Below are positions 43,290 to 50,748 of a stretch of DNA of 64,000 bases, piece by piece. The position numbers and the translations under genes are program-made. How positions within the stretch are numbered: the stretch's first letter is position 1; the number at the start of each line of letters is the position of its first letter. A model generated the notes under the pieces. The model ran no database searches and was not told the DNA's origin. It was given only the letters and a program-made list of their open reading frames with translations. The stretch lies in NCBI RefSeq assembly GCF_000427365.1, contig NZ_KE386488.1:1585882-1649881 (forward strand), read 5' to 3'. This DNA comes from Rikenella microfusus DSM 15922 (lineage in GTDB: Bacteria; Bacteroidota; Bacteroidia; Bacteroidales; Rikenellaceae).

Positions 43290-43500
43290 GAGATGTTAAA
43301 AGTTATCGACAATGTTAAGTTATTGGATGATAATGCATAATGTGTGGTGCGTGCAGAGTTGCTAACATGCGGTAGCAATCTATTTCCGGTTATCGACACT
43401 GTTATCCACAATTGTTGGTGCGGTTGTTCCGTGTTATCCACAAAGTCGTTCACAGGGCGATTAACGGGAAGATGAGTTGTCCACAGAGTTATTCACAATT
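43290..43500 (+). other. Array of DnaA boxes: candidate replication origin (oriC)
   Basis: Nine-base boxes on the + strand: TTATCGACA (43303), TTATCGACA (43390), TTATCCACA (43402), TTATCCACA (43434), TCGTTCACA (43446, weak), TTGTCCACA (43477) and TTATTCACA (43489). They form three pairs, each spaced 12 bases start to start, and the pairs recur every 43-44 bases; the 43303 box lies two such steps before the first pair. An AT-rich stretch (about 43290-43345) adjoins them and could be the unwinding element. Three boxes fit TTATNCACA exactly. dnaA is not in the window, and flanking gene orientation gives no clear support. Confidence 0.72.
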
Positions 43501-44393
43501 TTTTTGTCTTCGAAACGGTAGGATTGGGTGACGATGAATACTCCCGCGAAGACCAGCAATGCAGCCATGATTTTGACCCAGTCGGTCTTGTCCTGGCCCC
43601 GAAGAATCGCGACGAACGAGGCGATGACGGGTTGCAGGTAGGTGTAGATGCTGACCGTGGTGGGTTTGAGTTTTTTCAGGCTGCCTGCCACGCAGAGGTA
43701 AGCGGTGACGGTGGCTCCCAGGATGACGAAAGCGAGGCTGCCCCACGCGGCCGGGGTCAGGTCGCCCCACCCGGTCGCGACGATCGAGCGGCCGAGGAAA
43801 GGGAGCAGGGCCAGGGTCGAAAGCCCGAACATCCAGGCGGTGACGGTGATCGGGTGGTAGCGCATCATCAGGTTCTTGACCACGATAAGGTAGCTGGCAT
43901 ACGAGAGGGCGGCGGCGAATACGAGTATGTTGCCGGTGAGGTGTCCGCTGCCGAAATTGGCGATGCCTCCGTAAAGGATAGTCAGCAGGGCGCCGCTGGC
44001 CCCGATGGCGATGCCGATGCTTTTGAGCCAGGTGATGCGGTCGCGGCCGAGCAGGGCGGAGATGACCAGTACCAGCACGGGGCCGGTGACGGAGATGATG
44101 GCGGCATCGACGGGCGAGGTGTATTGGAGTCCCTGTAGGAAGATGTATTGGTTGCCGCCGGTTCCGAACAGGGCGGCGAGCGCCAGCCAACCGAGGTCGC
44201 GCCACCGGATGCGTTCGCGGACCCAGAGGACGGCTACGAGGGCGAATACGAGGGCGGCGCATCCGATGCGTGCGATGCAAAGGGCTTCGGGGGCGAGGAA
44301 ACCGGGAATCAGGGATTTGGAGTAGGAGTAGTTGAGGGCGAAGAGGATGTTTGCGAAGAGAATGGCTGTATGGGCCTGGATTCTGCCGTTCAT
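43461..44393 (-). CDS. EamA/DMT-family transporter
   Basis: A 310-residue inner-membrane protein with ten predicted membrane helices in two EamA halves, of the group that exports metabolites such as amino acids. From the ATG at 44393 it begins MNGRIQAHTAILFANILFALNYSYSKSLIPG (two parts); YIFLQGLQYTSPVDAAII and the second-half PTTVSIYTYLQPVIASFVAI are typical. The longer frame to 44720 crosses the promoter and is not used. The last residues (NNSVDNSSSR) are encoded by DnaA-box DNA, so the polar tail may be a by-product. A TATTTTTG box lies at 44415-44422. Confidence 0.9.
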   Translation of the reverse strand: MNGRIQAHTAILFANILFALNYSYSKSLIPGFLAPEALCIARIGCAALVFALVAVLWVRERIRWRDLGWLALAALFGTGGNQYIFLQGLQYTSPVDAAIISVTGPVLVLVISALLGRDRITWLKSIGIAIGASGALLTILYGGIANFGSGHLTGNILVFAAALSYASYLIVVKNLMMRYHPITVTAWMFGLSTLALLPFLGRSIVATGWGDLTPAAWGSLAFVILGATVTAYLCVAGSLKKLKPTTVSIYTYLQPVIASFVAILRGQDKTDWVKIMAALLVFAGVFIVTQSYRFEDKKIVNNSVDNSSSR

Positions 44394-44414
44394 AACGGGG
44401 GTGTTTTGTCGGTG

Positions 44415-44422
44415 CAAAAATA
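44415..44422 (-). promoter_or_regulatory. -7 box (TATTTTTG) for the EamA transporter gene
   Basis: Exact TAnnTTTG match on the minus strand, 21 bases before the ATG at 44393. It is divergent from the cupin promoter box at 44444. Confidence 0.5.
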
Positions 44423-44443
44423 GGGGATATGGGGTTAATGTGT

Positions 44444-44451
44444 TATCTTCG
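44444..44451 (+). promoter_or_regulatory. -7-like box (TATCTTCG) close to the cupin gene start
   Basis: One mismatch from TAnnTTTG. It ends 5 bases before the ATG at 44457. Confidence 0.35.
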
Positions 44452-44456
44452 CAGGT

Positions 44457-44789
44457 ATGGAAAATTCGATCTTTTTTAATCCGGACACTGCCGAATGGCT
44501 GGATTTGGGCGGCGGTCTGCGCCGCATGATGATGGGACACGACGATCGTATCATGATGGTCAAGGTGGATTTCGAACGGGGGGCGGTCGGAGCGACTCAT
44601 TCGCATCCGCATTCCCAGTCGTCGCTGATCGAACGGGGTGTGTTCGAGGTCACGATCGGCGGCCGTAAGAAAACGTTGCGGGCGGGGGACGGCTATTTCG
44701 TCCCGTCGGGCGTGGAACATGGGGCGGTGGCGCTGGAGGCGGGCACGATCGTCGATGTCTTCGCCCCTGCCCGCGAAGATTTCCTTTAA
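44457..44789 (+). CDS. Small cupin-domain protein
   Basis: A 110-residue single-domain cupin. The two metal-binding motifs are visible: GATHSHPHSQSSLIERGVFE (about 43-62, His ligands and Glu) and DGYFVPSGVEHGAVALEAGT (about 79-98). It resembles the many small Bacteroidota cupins thought to bind a metal and a small ligand; enzymatic or regulatory function is unknown. It is monocistronic and followed by repeat C3. Confidence 0.88.
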   Translation: MENSIFFNPDTAEWLDLGGGLRRMMMGHDDRIMMVKVDFERGAVGATHSHPHSQSSLIERGVFEVTIGGRKKTLRAGDGYFVPSGVEHGAVALEAGTIVDVFAPAREDFL

Positions 44790-44792
44790 ACC

Positions 44793-45107
44793 GTTCGTTT
44801 ATTCTGTACGGTTGAGGTTCGAGGCGACTGTTCTCTTTGTGAACAAAGAGAACCAGAAAAACTTTTTGAGATGCTTCGCATCTCTTGAGCCTGGCGGATG
44901 ACTTATCCTTTGACGATTTGTTTTGTAAGAACAGGGGGCTGTTCCTTGTATTTGCATGAATGTCCCCTGTTCTTACAAAACAAAAAACACAGTGCAAAGG
45001 GGCATCGACAGACTGAGGAACCGCAAACCTGCTCGAAAGTTTCTTTGGTTCTTTCTTTTCAAAGAAAGAACAGTAGACTCTACCCTCAATGTACGGATAA
45101 ACGAAGG
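44793..45107. repeat. Family C repeat with terminal inverted repeats, copy C3
   Basis: The most compact copy. Its ends are inverted (TTCGTTTAT at the left, ATAAACGAA at the right). It has an uninterrupted hairpin GTTCTCTTTG-TGAA-CAAAGAGAAC, then GAGATGC-TTC-GCATCTC, then a 21-bp stem (44918-44938 with 44963-44983) in which a G-C pair of C2 is replaced by A-T. It lies between the cupin gene and ubiX. Confidence 0.85.
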
Positions 45108-45123
45108 TTAAAAGAGCGGATAT

Positions 45124-45720
45124 ATGCAGATTACGATAGGGATAACGGGAGCCAGCGGTACCATTTATGCCGAGCGGTTGGCGCAGCGGTTGTTCGCGAT
45201 GCGGGACACCGGCCGGGTAGAGAGTCTCGGCATTGTTTTTACGCGGAACGGTCGGGACGTGGCCCGGTTCGAACGCCCCGAATTTTCAGACTGGGTAGCC
45301 CGGCAGGTAACGGCCGGAACGCTCGTCGAATACCGGAACGACGATTTTTTCACCCCCGTGGCCTCCGGATCGTCCCGCAGCGGCGCCCTTGTTATCGTTC
45401 CGTGCAGCATGGGGATGGTCGGCCGGATTGCCGGGGGAATTTCCGACGACCTGATTTCGAGGGCCGCCGACGTGATGCTCAAGGAAAACTCGCCCCTGCA
45501 CCCCCGGACCCTGATCCTGTGTCCCCGCGAGACCCCCCTCTCGCTGATCCACCTGCGCAACCTGACCGCCGTGCGCGAAGCCGGAGGCATCGTGCTGCCC
45601 GCCATGCCGTCGTTCTATACCCGTCCCCGGACCCTGGAAGAAGCGGCCGATACCGTCGTCCTGCGTATCCTGTCGCACCTGGGACTCACCCCTTCAGGCT
45701 ACCGCGGCTGGCAAGAATAA
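45124..45720 (+). CDS. ubiX: Flavin prenyltransferase UbiX
   Basis: Makes prenylated FMN, the cofactor of UbiD-type decarboxylases, from FMN and dimethylallyl phosphate. The 198-residue product starts MQITIGITGASGTIYAERL, with the FMN phosphate loop GITGASG (6-12). VIVPCSMGMVGRIAGGISDDLI and the late RETPLSLIHLRNLTAVREAG segment are family-typical. No ubiD is nearby. It ends 27 bases before the ferredoxin promoter palindrome centre. Confidence 0.94.
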   Translation: MQITIGITGASGTIYAERLAQRLFAMRDTGRVESLGIVFTRNGRDVARFERPEFSDWVARQVTAGTLVEYRNDDFFTPVASGSSRSGALVIVPCSMGMVGRIAGGISDDLISRAADVMLKENSPLHPRTLILCPRETPLSLIHLRNLTAVREAGGIVLPAMPSFYTRPRTLEEAADTVVLRILSHLGLTPSGYRGWQE

Positions 45721-45722
45721 AT

Positions 45723-45754
45723 TTTGACTATTCCCCGGAATAGTCTTACATTTG
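45723..45754 (+). promoter_or_regulatory. Ferredoxin promoter with palindromic operator in the spacer
   Basis: TTTG (45723-45726), a 20-bp spacer and TACATTTG (45747-45754) fit the consensus. The spacer contains a perfect palindrome, GACTATTCC-CC-GGAATAGTC (45726-45745), sharing the last G of the -33 box. A dimeric regulator bound there would cover the promoter. Confidence 0.75.
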
Positions 45755-45785
45755 TAATGCAAAACCAACTCAATATTATTTACTC

Positions 45786-45959
45786 ATGGCTTACAAAATC
45801 AGTCCCGATTCATGCGTTGCCTGCGGCACCTGCATCGACGAATGCCCGGTAGGGGCTATCTCGGCCGGCGACGTTTACGTTATCGACGCTTCGGCCTGCA
45901 CCGAATGCGGCACTTGCGCCGACGTGTGCCCGGCAGAGGCTATCGCGCCGGAAGCGTAA
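45786..45959 (+). CDS. 2[4Fe-4S] ferredoxin (57 residues)
   Basis: A small clostridial-type ferredoxin, an electron carrier for low-potential enzymes such as pyruvate:ferredoxin oxidoreductase. It begins MAYKISPDSCVACGTCIDEC; the eight cysteines fall in two CxxCxxCxxxCP motifs: C10, C13, C16, C20 and C38, C41, C44, C48. The length is normal for the family. It has its own promoter and terminator, so it is expressed as a single-gene unit. Confidence 0.95.
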   Translation: MAYKISPDSCVACGTCIDECPVGAISAGDVYVIDASACTECGTCADVCPAEAIAPEA

Positions 45960-45979
45960 TCGGGGAGACCGAACCAATG

Positions 45980-46018
45980 CGGGGATATGTAAATGGCTTT
46001 GCATATCCCCGTTTTTTT
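45980..46018 (+). terminator. Terminator of the ferredoxin gene
   Basis: CGGGGATATG (45980-45989) pairs with CATATCCCCG (46002-46011); TTTTTTT follows (46012-46018). Confidence 0.9.
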
Positions 46019-46031
46019 ATCCGTCAGCGAG

Positions 46032-46625
46032 ATGAAAAACGTTATCGCCCACATGAGAACCCTGTGTCCGCTGTCCGACGAAACCGTCCGCGAGCTGGAA
46101 AACCGGGTGACCCTGTGCCGGTTTCCGAAAAAATATCGGCTCATTCGGGAAAATACGTATGCCAAATACGCCTATTTTATCGAAAAAGGCATGACCCGTT
46201 CTTATTGGCCGGTGAACGGCACGGAGGTGACGACCTCGTTTTCCTGCGAAGGCGGCATCGTGTTCAGCATGGACGAACTGTACTACGGAAAAGCGAGCGA
46301 AGAGGTGGTGGAGACCCTCGAAGAGGTCGAGGCTTACAGCATTCCCCTCGCCGAACTGACCCGCCTGTGGCAGACCAATATCGAACTGTGCAACTGGGGC
46401 AGGATCGCCCACCAGAACGAGTACAGGCGCCTGCACCGCAGCCACAAGGAACGGCTTACGCTGTCGGCCCGCGAACGGTACGAAGCGTTCCGGGAGCAGT
46501 TTCCCGATATTTGCCGGCGTGCCAACCTGAGTTATATCGCCTCCTATCTGGGTATTACGCTGTCCACCCTCAGCCGGCTGAGGGCCGGCGAACCGTGCGG
46601 GAACGGGATGTCGATTTTGACTTAG
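46032..46625 (+). CDS. Crp/Fnr-family transcriptional regulator
   Basis: From the ATG at 46032 the product has 197 residues: an N-terminal cyclic-nucleotide-binding-type beta barrel (about 10-120), a dimerisation helix, and a C-terminal helix-turn-helix (ANLSYIASYLGITLSTLSRL, about 168-187). No cysteine cluster for an Fe-S centre like FNR is visible, so the signal is not known. An upstream in-frame ATG at 45993 lies in the loop of the ferredoxin terminator and is unlikely. It could bind the ferredoxin promoter palindrome, but that is only positional inference. Confidence 0.85.
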   Translation: MKNVIAHMRTLCPLSDETVRELENRVTLCRFPKKYRLIRENTYAKYAYFIEKGMTRSYWPVNGTEVTTSFSCEGGIVFSMDELYYGKASEEVVETLEEVEAYSIPLAELTRLWQTNIELCNWGRIAHQNEYRRLHRSHKERLTLSARERYEAFREQFPDICRRANLSYIASYLGITLSTLSRLRAGEPCGNGMSILT

Positions 46626-46652
46626 GACAAATTTTTGCAAACGTATTTGTCG

Positions 46653-46660
46653 TACTTTTG
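46653..46660 (+). promoter_or_regulatory. -7 box (TACTTTTG) for the acyltransferase gene
   Basis: Exact TAnnTTTG match 35 bases before the ATG at 46696. TTTG at 46634 is only 15 bp away, short of the normal spacing. Confidence 0.5.
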
Positions 46661-46695
46661 CCGAAGTACTAACCCCTTAACCTGTTAAGCGAGAC

Positions 46696-47820
46696 ATGCA
46701 ATCGAACCCTTTGCTGTTTCCCTCGAAACCGCACTATGAAATTCTGGACGGTCTGCGCGGAGTTGCGGCTCTGATCGTCGTCGCCTATCATCTGTTCGAA
46801 ATCTACGCCGTCGAACCGTATTATACCGTGCCGATAATCAATCACGGTTACCTGGCCGTCGATTTCTTTTTCGTCCTCTCCGGTTTCGTGATCGGGTATG
46901 CCTATGACGACCGGTGGGGAAAAATGACCATGAAGGACTTCTTCAAGCGGCGTGTGATCCGCCTCCAGCCGATGGTCGTTCTGGGAGCCGTGATCGGCGC
47001 CATTTGTTATTATTTCGGCGACGGGACGATGTTTCCCCATATCGGAGAAACGCCCGTATGGTTACTGTTATTAGTTATGCTGGCCGGTTGTCTGTTGCTG
47101 CCGACCGCGGTGCCTATAAGGCAGCCCTGGAACGAAATGTTCCCCCTGAACGGTCCGGCCTGGTCGCTCTTTTACGAATATATCGCCAATATCCTCTATG
47201 CCGTCGGTCTGCGGCGTTTGTCGAAACGCTGGCTGACGGTGTTCGTTCTCCTCGCCGGCCTGCTCATCGTCGGGCAGGCGATCGGAAGCGAAGCGGGAAG
47301 CATCATGGGCGGACACGAACTGACCGGCAATCACGTCCGGCTCGGACTCACGCGTGTCCTTTACCCCTTCTTCTGCGGTCTGCTGTTGTTCCGGATGGGC
47401 AGGCTGATTCGGCTGCGGGGCGGTTTCTGGCTCTGTTCCCTGTTCCTGGCGCTGCTTCTGTTTTTCCCTCGCCCCGAAGTATCCTGGCAGAACGGCCTCT
47501 ACGAATGCGTCGCGATCCTCGTTCTTTTTCCGCTGATCGTGCTGACCGGCGCCGGCAGTCCGATCCGGGGCAGATTTTCCGTCTCGGTGTGCAAATTCCT
47601 GGGAGACATCTCGTTCCCGCTTTACATTATCCATTACCCGATCGCCTATCTCTTTTATGCTTACGTGGCGGAACGCAAGCTGACGATCGGCGAGAGTTGG
47701 CCGTTGATGCTGGCGGTCGGCGTGGGATGCGTCCTGTTGGCGTATGCCGCTCTGAAGCTGTACGACGAACCGGTAAGGCAGTGGCTTCGGAACCGGTTCC
47801 TGCGGCATAAGGCAAATTAG
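46696..47820 (+). CDS. Membrane acyltransferase, OafA/NodX family
   Basis: A 374-residue inner-membrane protein with about ten hydrophobic helices. The N-terminal motif LDGLRGVAALIVVAYHLFE (about 17-35) carries the family Arg and His, and DFFFVLSGFVIGYAYDDRW follows. Such enzymes O-acylate surface glycans or other exported molecules. The ending LKLYDEPVRQWLRN is typical. There is no adjacent glycan cluster, so the acceptor is unknown. Confidence 0.92.
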   Translation: MQSNPLLFPSKPHYEILDGLRGVAALIVVAYHLFEIYAVEPYYTVPIINHGYLAVDFFFVLSGFVIGYAYDDRWGKMTMKDFFKRRVIRLQPMVVLGAVIGAICYYFGDGTMFPHIGETPVWLLLLVMLAGCLLLPTAVPIRQPWNEMFPLNGPAWSLFYEYIANILYAVGLRRLSKRWLTVFVLLAGLLIVGQAIGSEAGSIMGGHELTGNHVRLGLTRVLYPFFCGLLLFRMGRLIRLRGGFWLCSLFLALLLFFPRPEVSWQNGLYECVAILVLFPLIVLTGAGSPIRGRFSVSVCKFLGDISFPLYIIHYPIAYLFYAYVAERKLTIGESWPLMLAVGVGCVLLAYAALKLYDEPVRQWLRNRFLRHKAN

Positions 47821-47841
47821 CTTTTTTTGTATTATTCCAAC

Positions 47842-47875
47842 GAAGCAGGGCGCCTCGCACGAGGCGCCCTGCTTC
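47842..47875. terminator. Bidirectional terminator between the acyltransferase and GH16 genes
   Basis: A perfect 16-bp stem (47842-47857 with 47860-47875) lies between two convergent stop codons. It has no T-run on either side. Confidence 0.65.
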
Positions 47876-47900
47876 CGTCAGGCGGGTATGGGAGTGCGGG

Positions 47901-48713
47901 TTATTTTCGTTCCCAGACTTTCACCCAGTCGATCTCCATCTTTACCGGGAGCGTCGCCGGATCCACCGGGCCGACCCAGCTGCCGCCCAGCTGCATATCC
48001 AGCAGCAGATAATAGGCCTGGTCGAACGGGAATTGCCCCTCCAGATCGGTCTCGATTTTCGGGTAAGTCAGCGTCGGCCGGCCATTCAGCGTGAAGACCA
48101 CCTTGTCCGGATGGAACTCCACGCCGTAAGTGTTGTAACCTTCGCGGTCGATCGGTACCGTCGTGTACCGCTGCGGCGTATCCTGCTTCAGGTTCAGCGT
48201 GTAGTGCGAATGGATCGTCTGATAGACCACGCTGTCGTAATTCAGGTGTTCCATAATATCGATTTCTCCGTTTTTCGGATAGCGGCCGTATTTCTCGTCC
48301 TGGGACAGCATCCAGAAAGCCGGCCACGAGCCTCGCGCTTCGCCCAGCCGCGCCCGGATTTCGATTTTGCCGTACTTCACCGAGAATTTGTCTTTGGTCC
48401 ACACCCCGCCGGTGAGGTATTGCGCCGTATCCAGGTCGCGGCGGTCGTTCACGATACCGTGCAGGACGAGATGCCCGTCTTTCACTTCGTAGAGGTCGTC
48501 GCGCGAAGACATGTAGTTATCCCAGTCGGAACTGCCGCGCGGGATCTTGGACCATTTCGCCGTGTCGAGAAACCCGTCTTTTTTGAAATCGTCTTTCCAG
48601 ACCAGTTTCCATTTGGGGGCTTTCTCTTTTCTGGGCTGCGCCGGCGCTTCGCAGGGCAGCATCATGGCAGCCGCGCCGAGCAGGAGGGCTGCGCCGTAAA
48701 GGGTTCTTTTCAT
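47901..48713 (-). CDS. Exported GH16-family glycoside hydrolase
   Basis: A retaining beta-glucanase of the laminarinase/lichenase type. The 270-residue product has a signal peptide (about 1-26). The catalytic motif is E150-I-D152-I-M-E155 (GEIDIMEH), with nucleophile E150 and acid/base E155. The preceding WPAFWMLSQDEKYGRYP and the later IDREGYNTYGVEFHPDKVVF complete the jelly-roll pattern. Substrate is probably a beta-1,3- or mixed-linkage glucan, inferred. No Sus-type genes are adjacent. Confidence 0.92.
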   Translation of the reverse strand: MKRTLYGAALLLGAAAMMLPCEAPAQPRKEKAPKWKLVWKDDFKKDGFLDTAKWSKIPRGSSDWDNYMSSRDDLYEVKDGHLVLHGIVNDRRDLDTAQYLTGGVWTKDKFSVKYGKIEIRARLGEARGSWPAFWMLSQDEKYGRYPKNGEIDIMEHLNYDSVVYQTIHSHYTLNLKQDTPQRYTTVPIDREGYNTYGVEFHPDKVVFTLNGRPTLTYPKIETDLEGQFPFDQAYYLLLDMQLGGSWVGPVDPATLPVKMEIDWVKVWERK

Positions 48714-48779
48714 TCGATTCGGTTTATAGAGTGGGTTGATTCAGTGGCTGCTAAAATAACGGGCCGGCTATATGCTTAT

Positions 48780-48945
48780 CCGATTCGGTAGCTGTATACG
48801 ACACAGTGCCCGACCGTACGGTGATTTCTCCGGGCGGCCCCTTGGAGGCGATGCAAACCCTCGCAAAAGCCCCGGCGGGGTCCGCTTCGGGGGGGAGGCA
48901 CAGGCCGAAATACACGACAAATCAGTCTGGCATATAACATAGGGT
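48780..48945 (-). repeat. Family B intergenic repeat, copy B5 (inverted)
   Basis: The reverse complement has GAAGCGGACCCCGCCGGGGC then TTTTGCG, AGGGTTTGCATCGCCTC, matching B2. The small hairpin is kept with different bases (CCCC-GCC-GGGG), which supports selection on the stem. It lies between the GH16 gene and xseB. Confidence 0.65.
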
Positions 48946-48975
48946 AAACTTGCCATCCTGTTTTAACAGGGATTT

Positions 48976-49188
48976 TCAGGCTTCTTCCTGTTTCATCACC
49001 TTTTCGACCTGTTTCTGGGCCTTGAGCAGTTTGTCCTTGCAGAGGGCGATGAGCGTCGTCGCCCGTTCCACATAAGCGCCCAACTGGTCGATGTCCAGTT
49101 CGTCGTCGTTCATCTTCGCCAGAATATCTTCGATCTCTGCCACCGCTTCCGCATAGGTGATCTTTTCCGCCGTATTCGTTTTAGCCAT
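48976..49188 (-). CDS. xseB: Exodeoxyribonuclease VII small subunit
   Basis: Partner of XseA. From the ATG at 49188 it has 70 residues beginning MAKTNTAEKITYAEAVAEIE (an extended frame to 49308 lies inside xseA). The two-helix coil with EIEDILAKMNDDELDIDQL and KDKLLKAQKQVEKVM is typical. The start overlaps the xseA stop by 8 bases, so translation is coupled. Confidence 0.93.
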   Translation of the reverse strand: MAKTNTAEKITYAEAVAEIEDILAKMNDDELDIDQLGAYVERATTLIALCKDKLLKAQKQVEKVMKQEEA

Positions 49189-50554
49189 TTTTTTTATGTG
49201 TTGATTTCGAAATGATGTTCGCTCCCAGCACCCCGTCGCGGAGTTCGATTTCCACCGGCTGGCCCAGCTCGACCTGTCCGGCGCTCCGCACGCCCCGTAC
49301 GATCGCATAGCCGCGCGAAAGTATCCGCCGGGGACTGGCTGCCGTTACCGACACCTCCAGCAGCTCCAGCCGCGTACGCTGGCGCCCGGCGGCTCCCTCC
49401 GCGGCTGCTGCCAGCCGTTGCAGGGCGTAGCCGGTCCACGCCTGTGCTGTCGCTAACCGTCGGGCGGAGTGTTGTCCCAGTCGGGTGGCGAATGACGAGC
49501 AGCGCCGTCGTTCGTCGTCTAAGCGTTCGTTGGCGACATACCGCACGCCGTTTTTCAGTTTTTCCAGCCGGGCCATGCCCGTATGCAGCAGGCCCGTGCT
49601 CCGTGAAGCCAGCAACAGGCCGGCGTTTTCGAGGCGGTTCGTCTCCATCATCAGGGTTTGCCGGGCACGGTCGGTCGTCTCTTCGTACAGGTCGTCCAGC
49701 CGCGCGTTCGTTTCCGCCGCACGGTTTACCAGAAAAGCCGCTACCGCCGTCGGCGTCTTGAGCGAGGTGTGAGCCACCATGTCGGCGACGCTGACGTCCT
49801 TGTCGTGTCCGATACCGGTGATGACAGGCAGCGGAAGCTGGGCGATATAGGCGCAGAGCCGGTAGTTGTCGAAACACCCGAGGTCGCTGGTCGAACCGCC
49901 GCCCCGGATGATGACGGCGGCGTCGAACTCATCGGCCTGTTCCGCGACGGCTTCCAGGGCGCCGATGATCGAATTTTCGGCAGCGTCGCCCTGTACGACG
50001 GCGGCGAACAGCCGGACGTCGAACCGGTAGGGCGACGCCTCCAGCTCCTGCATGAAGTCGCGGTAGCCGGCTGCTTTGGCCGACGAGATGACGGCGATGC
50101 GCTGGAGCACGTCGGGCAGTTCGAAATCCTTGTTCATTCCGAATACGCCCTCTTCCTCCAGCTGGGCGATGGTCTGCCTCCTCAGGCGTTCGGTTTCGCC
50201 GAGGGTGTAGGCCGGGTCTATATCGCTGACCACGAGGCTGAGGCCGTAGACGGGATGGTATGAAACGGTGCATTTGACGAGCACTTTCATCCCGGCGGAG
50301 AGATCGGAACCGGTCTGGAACCGGAAATAGCCGGAGATCATCTTGTAACTGCTGCTCCAGATCACGGCGCGGGCCTGGGCTACGGGCGCTTTGCCGTTGT
50401 CCGGCCGTTCGACGAGCTCGAGGTAGCAGTGTCCCGCATAATTGACCTTGCATTCGCTGATCTCGGCGACCACCCACTGGGCGCGGCCGGCGTATTGTTC
50501 GATCACGGCACGCAGATGCCCCTGAAGGGCGGACAGGGTGATGAAGTTCTCCAT
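49181..50554 (-). CDS. xseA: Exodeoxyribonuclease VII large subunit
   Basis: Degrades single-stranded DNA in repair. From the ATG at 50554 it has 457 residues: an N-terminal OB-type nucleic-acid-binding domain (about 5-105), the catalytic core with AVISSAKAAGYRDFMQELE, AAVIIRGGGSTSDLGCFDN and ITGIGHDKDVSVADMVAHTSLKTPTA (in parts; about 225-310), then a long helical region. The upstream extension to 50740 crosses the promoter box and is not used. A TATATTTG box ends 5 bases before the ATG. Confidence 0.95.
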   Translation of the reverse strand: MENFITLSALQGHLRAVIEQYAGRAQWVVAEISECKVNYAGHCYLELVERPDNGKAPVAQARAVIWSSSYKMISGYFRFQTGSDLSAGMKVLVKCTVSYHPVYGLSLVVSDIDPAYTLGETERLRRQTIAQLEEEGVFGMNKDFELPDVLQRIAVISSAKAAGYRDFMQELEASPYRFDVRLFAAVVQGDAAENSIIGALEAVAEQADEFDAAVIIRGGGSTSDLGCFDNYRLCAYIAQLPLPVITGIGHDKDVSVADMVAHTSLKTPTAVAAFLVNRAAETNARLDDLYEETTDRARQTLMMETNRLENAGLLLASRSTGLLHTGMARLEKLKNGVRYVANERLDDERRRCSSFATRLGQHSARRLATAQAWTGYALQRLAAAAEGAAGRQRTRLELLEVSVTAASPRRILSRGYAIVRGVRSAGQVELGQPVEIELRDGVLGANIISKSTHKKNG

Positions 50555-50559
50555 GTTTG

Positions 50560-50567
50560 CAAATATA
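50560..50567 (-). promoter_or_regulatory. -7 box (TATATTTG) close to the xseA start
   Basis: Exact TAnnTTTG match on the minus strand with five bases (CAAAC) before the ATG at 50554, predicting a leaderless or nearly leaderless mRNA. Confidence 0.5.
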
Positions 50568-50748
50568 AGTTTTTCTGTCCGGACACGGGAGGCGCACCGC
50601 GCTTTTTGTCGGGGCCGGGAGCGGACGGATATCCGGTGTGTCCGGAAGCGGTTTCCGGGCGGTATGTCGGAAAATCGGGGCGGACGGATTAAACTTTCGG
50701 CGTGCAGGCTCGTCGAAATTATCAGGAATGATATACCCAAACCGAAAA

